Part shown: positions 7,680 to 14,494 of the stretch, in pieces | Position numbering within the stretch: the first letter of the stretch is position 1 | Layout of the letters: every line of letters begins with the position of its first letter | Assembly: GCA_003635195.1 (NCBI GenBank) | Contig: PYIY01000166.1 | Span: 1 to 53,632 of the forward strand | Reading direction: 5' to 3' | Length of the DNA stretch: 53,632 bases | Source: Candidatus Poribacteria bacterium | GTDB lineage: Bacteria > Poribacteria > WGA-4E > WGA-3G | Position numbers and translations under genes: made by a program | Notes under the pieces: model-generated | The model's input: only the letters and a program-made list of their open reading frames with translations | The model's database searches: none | Told to the model about the DNA's origin: nothing

Positions 7680-8944
7680 AAATTATGAAAAAATTATATC
7701 TTCCTTCGCTAAGAGGCATAATGGGTGATTGGGTATATTACCCGACACTCATGAAACTCAAGGATATTGCTGAAAGGGTCAAAATCGCTGAAGAGATTTA
7801 TCAAACCAAAACCTTAAGCGAAATGGTACAGCAAGAGATAAAAAGAAAACGTGGTAAAGAGATAAAAGATTATCTTCTTAAACAAGAACAACGTTTTTTT
7901 AATTCATTAATTGTGGCAGTTCACGAAGGAGATCCCAACTGGCATGAGATTACTCGCCTAAAAAGTAATAATCAATTGGATAGTGAAGATATTCCGGAAG
8001 ATGTAGTGGCTGGAATTGGAATTCTGAGCCTAAACGGCGAAGAAGAATTATTCACACTGGATGGACAACACCGACTCATGGGAATTAAGGAAGCCGTGGC
8101 AGAAGCACCTCACTTGGGTGAAGACGAGTTGTCAATCATCTTTATTGCTCATAGAACAGATCTGGACGGAATGGAAAGAACCCGAAACCTCTTCACGACG
8201 TTGAACAAAAATGCTGTTCGAGTTTCAAAAGGAGAGACAATCGCTCTTGATGAAGACAATACAATGGCTATTACTGTGCGGAGGCTGGTTTCAGAGAATT
8301 CAATGTTTATGGAGAATAGAATCTTAAACAACGCAACTGATAATATCCCGAAAAGCAATCAGACTTGCCTCACTACGATTGGAAATCTTTACGATTTGCT
8401 AAGCGTCCTATTTACCAAAGTATACGTTATCTCAAAGAAGAAGACTTTCAATAACCGAAAAGATGAACTTACAAAAGTGCGTCAACCGGATCACATTCTT
8501 GATGAACATTATCAAAATGCTTGTGATTATTTTAAACGACTTACAGACAGTTTTTTACCACTGCAGGAATTCGTCAACACGTCTGATAATTCAACAGTTG
8601 TCAAGAAGTATAGACATCCAGAGGGAGGTAGTGTCCTTTTTCGCCCTATAGGACTGCAAATCTTAACAGAAATCATCGCAGAACTCGTTGAGAAATATCC
8701 ACTATCCAAGTGTTTCAAGATGATTTCAAAGTTACCTACAGACCTGACTCAAATGCCTTATAATGGGGTCATCTGGCACCCCACACAAAAAAAAATATTA
8801 ACAAAAGATAAAACGCTCGTTAAAAATTTGCTGCTCTATATGCTAAATCATTTTTCGAGAGATGTAGATAAATTGCGCGACGATTATGCCAAGGCAATAG
8901 GCATCGAAATTGAAGAAGTTGAATTGCCTAAAAAAGTGCTGTAA
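7676..8944 (+). CDS. DGQHR-domain protein, DndB-like
   Basis: 422 residues. It carries the signature LDGQHR (residues 128-133) that defines the DGQHR/DndB family, preceded by EQRFFNSLIVAVHEGDPNW, which resembles the FFN...IVVA segment of DndB. DndB regulates DNA phosphorothioation (Dnd) gene clusters; related DGQHR proteins occur in defence islands. No dndA, dndC, dndD or dndE is present in the window, so this is DndB-like by motif only. The start is GTG 7676, overlapping the upstream stop by 4 bases; ATG 7685 (3 residues later) is an alternative. An HNH nuclease gene follows after 163 bases. Confidence 0.75.
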   Translation: MKIMKKLYLPSLRGIMGDWVYYPTLMKLKDIAERVKIAEEIYQTKTLSEMVQQEIKRKRGKEIKDYLLKQEQRFFNSLIVAVHEGDPNWHEITRLKSNNQLDSEDIPEDVVAGIGILSLNGEEELFTLDGQHRLMGIKEAVAEAPHLGEDELSIIFIAHRTDLDGMERTRNLFTTLNKNAVRVSKGETIALDEDNTMAITVRRLVSENSMFMENRILNNATDNIPKSNQTCLTTIGNLYDLLSVLFTKVYVISKKKTFNNRKDELTKVRQPDHILDEHYQNACDYFKRLTDSFLPLQEFVNTSDNSTVVKKYRHPEGGSVLFRPIGLQILTEIIAELVEKYPLSKCFKMISKLPTDLTQMPYNGVIWHPTQKKILTKDKTLVKNLLLYMLNHFSRDVDKLRDDYAKAIGIEIEEVELPKKVL

Positions 8945-9107
8945 CCTATATTTCTATTCGTAATAACTTTCCTAACGCTCTTGTCTCCACTTTAGATACT
9001 ATTCTGGGTGACCAAAAAACTTCAAATCTTGTGAGTCCTGTAGAGATACCTTTCCATTGGAACAGTAGAAAGGATCAGCTAGGTTTCTCCAAGGTAACAC
9101 TAAAAAG

Positions 9108-10061
9108 ATGCCCAATAATATCCTACAAAAATACATCCAGAAAGTGGAAAGATTGCGAATAGACAGGGCGCGCGGTGCAGCACCTAATAAACCTCTTTTG
9201 TTGTTAGCAATTATTGAACTAATTGAACAAGGACAGATTCCTGAAAACAGAATCGTCCTTTCCCCTGATTTGGCGGAGGCTTTCCTGAAATATTGGACTA
9301 AAGTAACGGATCGGAAACCTAACATCGCTATGCCATTTTTCCACTTAAAAAGCGAGGGATTCTGGCACCTCCACGCAAATCCTGGATATGAAACAGCATT
9401 AAGCGTTGCATCTCAACTTAAAACGGCTTCTCGTATTCGTGAGGTGATAGCGTCTGCGAGTTTTGATGATGAACTTTTTTGCTTACTTACTAATGCCCAT
9501 GATCGAGAGGTAATCCGTCAAACCCTTATAAATACCTATTTCACAGATTTCAAAACAGATATTGAGAGTCTTATAACTGAAGAACAGCAGATCGGTGAGT
9601 ACAGACAAGCACTACTGCAGCAAGTTAAACAAACGTTTTCATCTCTGCAACCGTTGACACCAACAGAAAAAGATAATCCAATTCGGACTGCAGGTTTCCG
9701 TCAGGCAATCATGAGAATATACGATTACACTTGCGCTGTTTGCCAATTACGTATCGTTACAATGGATGGAGAAAGTGTGACAGAAGCTGCACACATCATC
9801 CCATTTAAGGTTTCAGGAAATAACGATGTCCGGAACGGGATTTCTCTCTGCCAACTACATCACTGGGCTTTTGACGCGGGCTTGATTTCCTTGGGCAAGA
9901 CCTATGAAGTGATCGTTTCAGAACTTATGTTGGAGCGTGGACCTACAGAATGGTTGCTAACGACCTTGCGTGGTAAGTCGATACTATTGCCGGAGGGCGA
10001 TGAACTCTATCCTGCTCAAGATGCCTTAGCATGGCACCGTGAGGAAGTATTGAGAAAGTAA
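9108..10061 (+). CDS. HNH endonuclease with SBD-like (phosphorothioate-DNA-binding) N-terminus
   Basis: 317 residues. The C-terminal half is a clear HNH nuclease: CAVC (Cys209, Cys212), AAHIIP (His229), RNGISLC (Asn243, Cys248) and HHWAFD (His251-252). The N-terminal half begins with LQKYIQKVERLRIDRARG, APNKPLLLLAIIELIEQGQI, then PNIAMPFFHLKSEGFWHL. As I recall the family, this matches the sulfur-binding-domain plus HNH restriction enzymes (ScoMcrA-like) that cut phosphorothioated DNA. That assignment is from memory of the motif pattern and needs a profile search. The 163 bases upstream contain no gene I recognise; no strong ribosome binding site is visible. Context next to a DndB-like gene fits a phosphorothioation-sensing defence role. 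Confidence 0.75.
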   Translation: MPNNILQKYIQKVERLRIDRARGAAPNKPLLLLAIIELIEQGQIPENRIVLSPDLAEAFLKYWTKVTDRKPNIAMPFFHLKSEGFWHLHANPGYETALSVASQLKTASRIREVIASASFDDELFCLLTNAHDREVIRQTLINTYFTDFKTDIESLITEEQQIGEYRQALLQQVKQTFSSLQPLTPTEKDNPIRTAGFRQAIMRIYDYTCAVCQLRIVTMDGESVTEAAHIIPFKVSGNNDVRNGISLCQLHHWAFDAGLISLGKTYEVIVSELMLERGPTEWLLTTLRGKSILLPEGDELYPAQDALAWHREEVLRK

Positions 10062-10116
10062 CTGATAATCATCCAATTGAGGAGTGAACAAAATCGGTGG
10101 AACAAGTCAAAGGCGA

Positions 10117-10506
10117 TTAACGTAGCAACTGGATCCCCATTATTGAAAAATGTTGGTCGAAAGCAAAAGTCTCAAAGATATTATTCTCTTGACACACCAC
10201 AAAACTTGTGCAATCCGTAAAAGATAACCGTGCCGAGTCATACTGACGAAAAAATGCTTTCGCTTTTTCAAACATGTCCCTATCAATTTCTGCAATGGTT
10301 AAAACACCTGTTTCCACAAGTAATTCAATACGGTTCAAGAACATAACTGCTATTGAATGGTTAGTGTCATATCTGAGACGAGTATCTGTAGTTAGGAGGT
10401 GCATTTGCTGCTGTTGCAGTGTGTTGAATATCGTCACAGCTTCTTGATGGTGTTGATCTCTCCGATTTAAAATAGCGATCCAACCACCAGTATCAACAAA
10501 AATCAT
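10117..10506 (-). CDS. PIN-domain ribonuclease toxin (VapC-like)
   Basis: 129 residues. PIN-domain pattern: MIFVDTGGWIA at the N-terminus (first acidic residue Asp5), an acidic residue in the middle region (IEL near a helix), and SFTDCTSFVV with FAFDQHF near the C-terminus (acidic residues that coordinate metal). PIN toxins cleave tRNA or rRNA. The start codon overlaps the antitoxin stop by 4 bases (ATGA), the usual toxin-antitoxin arrangement. A standard type II toxin by sequence; its target cannot be read from the sequence. Confidence 0.85.
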   Translation of the reverse strand: MIFVDTGGWIAILNRRDQHHQEAVTIFNTLQQQQMHLLTTDTRLRYDTNHSIAVMFLNRIELLVETGVLTIAEIDRDMFEKAKAFFRQYDSARLSFTDCTSFVVCQENNIFETFAFDQHFSIMGIQLLR

Positions 10507-10823
10507 GGTTTCGATTGTAATGCGTAGATGGCTTCGTCGTGGTTGACAGCGGCATCAGATGTCCCAAAATCTGCAATACCAATCATGTCGCTAAAACCAG
10601 CATATCCCATCGCCATTTGTTTCTTTTCAAAAATGTGACGTATGCGTCCACTATTTACCAGAGCGTTGCCCCGCATATTTTGTGGGGTCTGTACTTGTGA
10701 GAGTCGCTTTTTATCTGTATTAATACCCTCCTTTCTGTCAGCATATAGAATATGTCCATTGAAGTATATCACATTTTCCGCTTGCATTACAAACCGATTT
10801 CGTCTAAACTCATACAGAAGCAT
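10503..10823 (-). CDS. Antitoxin partner of the PIN toxin (start uncertain)
   Basis: Up to 106 residues. The C-terminal part ends ADFGTSDAAVNHDEAIYALQSKP, resembling the NHDxxLY ending of antitoxins paired with PIN toxins. The N-terminal end is doubtful. ATG 10823 has no ribosome binding site and begins directly at a dispersed TCAG repeat. A promoter-like sequence (10763-10792) lies inside the first 20 codons. A strong AAGGAGGG (10726-10733) is followed not by ATG but by an in-frame ATT at 10724, too close to be ideal, and the next in-frame ATG is residue 50. So the true protein may be shorter than drawn. No ribbon-helix-helix or AbrB motif is recognised. Confidence 0.6.
   Translation of the reverse strand: MLLYEFRRNRFVMQAENVIYFNGHILYADRKEGINTDKKRLSQVQTPQNMRGNALVNSGRIRHIFEKKQMAMGYAGFSDMIGIADFGTSDAAVNHDEAIYALQSKP
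10763..10792 (-). promoter_or_regulatory. Candidate promoter of the PIN toxin-antitoxin pair
   Basis: Minus-strand TTGTAA (10792-10787), 18-base spacer, TATACT (10768-10763) preceded by TGA, an extended -10. It lies upstream of the AAGGAGGG ribosome binding site at 10726-10733. Confidence 0.5.
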
Positions 10824-10825
10824 TC

Positions 10826-10850
10826 AGTTTTCAGCGGTCAGCAGTCAGCA
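10826..10850. repeat. TCAG-rich dispersed repeat
   Basis: Contains CAGTTTTCAGCGGTCAGCAG and TCAGCA, the word set shared with the other TCAG-rich intergenic repeats. Confidence 0.45.
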
Positions 10851-10865
10851 AGAGCAGAAAGAATC

Positions 10866-10880
10866 GGGGTTAGAAACCCC
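10866..10880. repeat. REP-like palindrome GGGGTTagaAACCCC
   Basis: A 6-bp perfect stem with 3-base loop, followed by TCCTACAGA. The same plan occurs at 19934, 34594, 37481 and 50276. Confidence 0.6.
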
Positions 10881-10960
10881 TCCTACAGATGGAACGCGGT
10901 GCGATTCTGAAGCGCGCCTATCGGTAAGGGACAATAAATTTGTTATGAGAGGAGAACAGT

Positions 10961-12049
10961 ATGACGATTCGAGTCGGTATTGTGGGTACGGGTGGTATTT
11001 CACGTGCACATCATAGAGCCTACACGGCAGTCGGCGGTTTTGAGATCGTTGCGGTGTGCGACATCATCAAAAGTAAGGCGAATGCTGCTGCCGATCAGTG
11101 GGGTGTTCCCAGAAAACACGTCTTCACCAGCTACAACAAGATGCTGGAGATGGACGAAATTGATACGGTCAGTGTCTGTACTTACAACCAAGGCCATCGC
11201 CGTCCGACAGTGGCAGCGTTAAACGCTGGTAAGCACGTTTTCTGTGAGAAGCCGATGGCGGCGACGCTCCCAGATGCAACCGCGATGGTGCGGGCAGCGA
11301 AAGCGTCAGGCAAAATCTTGCAAATCGGTATCCACAGCACTTTTAATCCGAGACTCCAATTCGCTAAGAAGGTGATCGATGCAGGGCTGCTCGGCGACAT
11401 CTATTACTCCGAATCTTCAGGGGGTAGGCGACGTGGGAATCCGGGACGCACGTTCATCTATAAAAAGACAGCCGGTGCCGGTGCGATCGTAGACATCGGG
11501 GTCTACAACATGCACAACTCACTCTACGCGATGGGGTATCCGAAGCCGGTGCGCGTCTCTGCTATCACAGAGGATTACATCTCGCAGCAAGACCCACAGT
11601 TTCGCGGTATTATGGATGTTGAAGAATTCGGTGTGGCATGGGTGCGGTTTGAAAACGGTGGCGTGATGGTGTTCAAGATCTCCTGGGCAATTCATCAAGA
11701 TTCGCTGGGTCCGAGTTTTTGTCTCGGTAAAGAAATGGGGATCTCCTTAGATGGACCGGTTGTCTATGCCGATGCCTATACAAATGACCTTAAGAAACTC
11801 GTCGAATCTGAAGGACTCACGGCGGAAGCGAACCCACCAGAGGGTATGACGACGATCCGGTTCTCTGGGTTTCCTGAGGTCAATGTCTGGGAGGCACAGA
11901 TGACAGCGTTCCGTAAAGCCGTCAAAGCGGACGCGCCGTCTCCGATACCGCCGGAGGGTGTCCTACTCACGAATGTAATTATGGACGGTATTTTCCGATC
12001 GCATGCAGCGGGGAAAGAAGTCGCGGTGAGCGTGCCCGAGGTTGGATAG
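10961..12049 (+). CDS. Gfo/Idh/MocA-family NAD(P)-dependent oxidoreductase (copy 1)
   Basis: 362 residues. The N-terminal Rossmann fold has GIVGTGGISRAHHRAY (dinucleotide-binding glycines) and, at the end of the fold, the family's EKP motif (HVFCEKPMAA), whose Lys takes part in catalysis. The C-terminal substrate domain contains GAGAIVDIGVYNMHNSLYAMG, the family's GG-D-G-x-H-like segment (D-I-G-V-Y-N-M-H). Such enzymes oxidise or reduce sugars, inositols and related substrates; the substrate is unknown. AGGAG lies 6 bases before the ATG. A close copy follows at 12313. Confidence 0.9.
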   Translation: MTIRVGIVGTGGISRAHHRAYTAVGGFEIVAVCDIIKSKANAAADQWGVPRKHVFTSYNKMLEMDEIDTVSVCTYNQGHRRPTVAALNAGKHVFCEKPMAATLPDATAMVRAAKASGKILQIGIHSTFNPRLQFAKKVIDAGLLGDIYYSESSGGRRRGNPGRTFIYKKTAGAGAIVDIGVYNMHNSLYAMGYPKPVRVSAITEDYISQQDPQFRGIMDVEEFGVAWVRFENGGVMVFKISWAIHQDSLGPSFCLGKEMGISLDGPVVYADAYTNDLKKLVESEGLTAEANPPEGMTTIRFSGFPEVNVWEAQMTAFRKAVKADAPSPIPPEGVLLTNVIMDGIFRSHAAGKEVAVSVPEVG

Positions 12050-12085
12050 CCGTCAGTTTCCATCAGCAATCGGTTATCAGCAAAG
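12048..12085. repeat. TCAG-rich dispersed repeat
   Basis: Directly after the stop codon: CCGTCAGTTTCCATCAGC then GGTTATCAGCAAAG. It shares CAGTTTCCAT with the repeats near 6929 and 46385. Confidence 0.45.
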
Positions 12086-12129
12086 CGGACATATTTTAGG
12101 ATCTACATATTTTTATTCTTCACCATAAG

Positions 12130-12300
12130 TTTATTATAACGCCAGTTTGATAATAAATGATGTGCGTTCAATAATAGGTCCTTTCTCCGAAGGTCCACCT
12201 TGCGAACCCTTGTAGCACAAACTTTCCAGTTTGTGTGCTATGGGCGCAAACTGGAAAGTTTGCGCTACAGCATGCTTTATCAAACTCACGTTTATTATAA
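12130..12300. mobile_element. MITE-like inverted-repeat element between the two oxidoreductase genes
   Basis: Perfect 10-bp inverted repeats AGTTTGATAA (12144-12153) and TTATCAAACT (12277-12286), extended outward by imperfectly matching AT-rich arms (TTTATTATAA at 12130-12139 and again at 12291-12300). Inside lies a second inverted pair of 23 bases (12213-12235 against 12245-12267, two mismatches), each half itself a CAAACTttccAGTTTG hairpin. There is no coding capacity. The right end abuts the AAGGAG ribosome binding site of the 12313 gene. The type is inferred from structure only; no transposase relative is seen. Confidence 0.5.
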
Positions 12301-12312
12301 GGAGATAAGGGT

Positions 12313-13398
12313 ATGACTGTCAAAGTTGGTATTATTGGGACAGGTGGTATTTCACGGGCGCACCGTAGCACGTACGATAAAGTCGGTGGCTTCGAGATTA
12401 TTGCCGTGTGCGACATTATCAAAAGTAAGGCGAACCAAGCTGCTGACGAGTGGGGAGTTCCAAGAAAAAACGCCTTTTCAAGTTACAACAAGATGCTCGA
12501 AATGGACGAACTCGACGGAGTGAGTGTCTGCACTTACAACCAGGGACATCGGCGACCGACGGTGGCAGCATTGAACGCCGGTAAACACGTCCTCTGTGAA
12601 AAACCGATGGCGGCGACACTCTCCGATGCGACCGCGATGGTGCGGGCAGCGAAGGCATCAGGCAAAATCTTACAAATCGGTCTCAATCCTACGTTTGATC
12701 CAAGGATTCAATTCATAAGAAAAGCGTTCGATGCGGGATTGTTCGGTGATATCTACTACTCTGAATCGGCAGGCTGCAGGCGCCGCGGGAATCCGGGACA
12801 TACGTTCATCTATAAAAAGACAGCCGGTGCGGGGGCAACCGTAGATATTGGTGTCTACAATATGCACGCTTCACTGTATGCGATGGGGTATCCGAAACCG
12901 GTTCGCGTCTCCGCGATTACCGAAGATTACATCTCACAGCAAGATCCAAGATTTAAGGGGATCATGGATGTTGAAGAGTTCGGTGCAGCGTGGGTTCGGT
13001 TTGAGAATGGTGGCGTGATGGTGTTCAAAATCTCTTGGGCAGTGCATCAGGATTCGCTCGGTGGCAACTTCCATCTTGGGACGAAAGCGGGGTTCTCGTT
13101 GGGTGGACCGGTTATTTATGCCGACGCGTATGATGGTGATCTCAAGAAGTTTGTCGAAGCCGAAGGATTAACAGCAGAACCGAATCCGCCGGAAGGTATG
13201 ACGACCATCCAGTTCTCAGGATTCCCGCAGTCTGATAACTGGGCGGCACAGATGATCGCGTTCCGTGAAGCCATCAAAGCGGACGCGCCGTCTCCGATAC
13301 CGCCGGAGGGTGTCCTGCTGACGAATGTGATTATGGACGGTATTTTCCGATCGCATGCAGCGGGTAAAGAGGTGGCGGTGAGCGTACCGGAGATTTAG
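12313..13398 (+). CDS. Gfo/Idh/MocA-family NAD(P)-dependent oxidoreductase (copy 2)
   Basis: 361 residues, nearly identical in plan to the 10961 gene. The same segments recur: GIIGTGGISRAHRSTY, CEKPMAATLSDATAMVRAAK, GAGATVDIGVYNMHASLYAMG, and the C-terminus HAAGKEVAVSVPE. Differences cluster in residues 30-60, 110-160 and 245-285, which include substrate-facing parts, so the copies may differ in specificity. SD AAGGAG is 9 bases before the ATG. The pair is a tandem duplication separated by the 12130-12300 element. Converges on the minus-strand methyltransferase gene 15 bases after its stop. Confidence 0.9.
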   Translation: MTVKVGIIGTGGISRAHRSTYDKVGGFEIIAVCDIIKSKANQAADEWGVPRKNAFSSYNKMLEMDELDGVSVCTYNQGHRRPTVAALNAGKHVLCEKPMAATLSDATAMVRAAKASGKILQIGLNPTFDPRIQFIRKAFDAGLFGDIYYSESAGCRRRGNPGHTFIYKKTAGAGATVDIGVYNMHASLYAMGYPKPVRVSAITEDYISQQDPRFKGIMDVEEFGAAWVRFENGGVMVFKISWAVHQDSLGGNFHLGTKAGFSLGGPVIYADAYDGDLKKFVEAEGLTAEPNPPEGMTTIQFSGFPQSDNWAAQMIAFREAIKADAPSPIPPEGVLLTNVIMDGIFRSHAAGKEVAVSVPEI

Positions 13399-13413
13399 GG
13401 CAGCGAAGGCGTG

Positions 13414-14466
13414 CTATGCGGAGCGGATGACGTATATCCACGCCTTTTTTCCACGGACATCGACTGTTAACCGTTGACGGACATTGAGAAAATGGAGAGG
13501 CTGCAGTTCGTCGTCAAGAAGTGTCCGTTGCGAAGTGAGGAGTACCATCCGTCCTTTCGGTTTCAGGACGCGTGCGTACTCCTTGAGACAATGTCGGTAT
13601 AAATTCGTCAGCTGCGATAGATTTCCAACAGTTTCGCCGAATGGGAGATTACAGACAATCTTATCGACTGTATTGGGTTGTAGTGGCAAACGGCGTGCGT
13701 CCCAGTGGAAAAATTGGCGCGGTTGATGTTGCCTGCCGAAATTTTCCATAGTTGCCTCTAATGCATCTGTAGAGACATCGCCGCCGATAAGGTAACGGTA
13801 ACGATCTGTAAGCGCACGCTCTAATAGGATGGTACCAGCACCGCACATCGCGTCTAAAAAAACATCGTCCGGATGCGGGCGTGAGAGGCGTACCATGCTA
13901 TACGCCAATGTCGGTTTGAGAGATGCCGGGATATGTGCGTGTTTGTATGGACGTTGCGCCATATCGTTTCCTGAGAGTTTGACGTTGATATACCCGTCGT
14001 TCCCGTGTATCTCTGCCCAGACATCCAGTGCTGAGTTCCCGGAGGTCAGAAACCAGCCACGTTTCAATAATGCCTGTTCTACGACGCGTTGGAGGTCGAT
14101 GCGCCGGAAGTTGCGTTTCCCTGAGAGTCGACTCGTTACCCGAAACGGCATCCGTTTTCGGACGCGGATGCCTACCTGCCGACAACATTCAAACGTCTCT
14201 TTGAAATTGAAGCGCGCGAGTGAACCGCTTAATGCTGCTAAGGAGCTGCGTGAACGTGTCATCTTCGGCAGTTGCTTTAAAATGAGGAAGAGATGCTCGG
14301 CTGTCCGCAAGGATAGCAGTTCCCGCGGATCGCCTGTGTACTGGAAGAGGAGCCGCTGCGGTTTGCGTTCCAAGATTTTCAGATGTCCTGTGTCGCCAAA
14401 GCGTTCAGATAGTTCTTCGCGTGCGAGGTTTTCTAACCCCGCGCTTACGATAATGGAATAAAGCAT
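13414..14466 (-). CDS. THUMP-domain class I methyltransferase (RNA methylase)
   Basis: 350 residues. N-terminal ferredoxin-like and THUMP region (about 1-165, with RVRKRMPFRVTSRLSGKRNF), then a Rossmann methyltransferase domain from about 190: DVFLDAMCGAGTILLERAL (SAM-binding motif I), GGDVSTDAL (acidic loop), and NLPFGETVG as the NPPY-like motif IV used for base methylation on nitrogen. This layout fits Trm14/RlmL-type guanine-N2 methyltransferases acting on tRNA or rRNA. The exact RNA target cannot be told. ATG 14466 has no strong ribosome binding site. Confidence 0.85.
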   Translation of the reverse strand: MLYSIIVSAGLENLAREELSERFGDTGHLKILERKPQRLLFQYTGDPRELLSLRTAEHLFLILKQLPKMTRSRSSLAALSGSLARFNFKETFECCRQVGIRVRKRMPFRVTSRLSGKRNFRRIDLQRVVEQALLKRGWFLTSGNSALDVWAEIHGNDGYINVKLSGNDMAQRPYKHAHIPASLKPTLAYSMVRLSRPHPDDVFLDAMCGAGTILLERALTDRYRYLIGGDVSTDALEATMENFGRQHQPRQFFHWDARRLPLQPNTVDKIVCNLPFGETVGNLSQLTNLYRHCLKEYARVLKPKGRMVLLTSQRTLLDDELQPLHFLNVRQRLTVDVRGKKAWIYVIRSA

Positions 14467-14494
14467 TTGTAGTTGTCAGTCGTAAATCTCCCTA

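Noticed and set aside
8941..9163. Open frame of about 72 codons between the DGQHR and HNH genes
   Set aside because: No start codon with a ribosome site and no recognisable domain; kept as non-coding.
10642..11016. 124-codon plus-strand frame across the antitoxin and into the oxidoreductase
   Set aside because: It overlaps two better supported genes and runs through a dispersed repeat.
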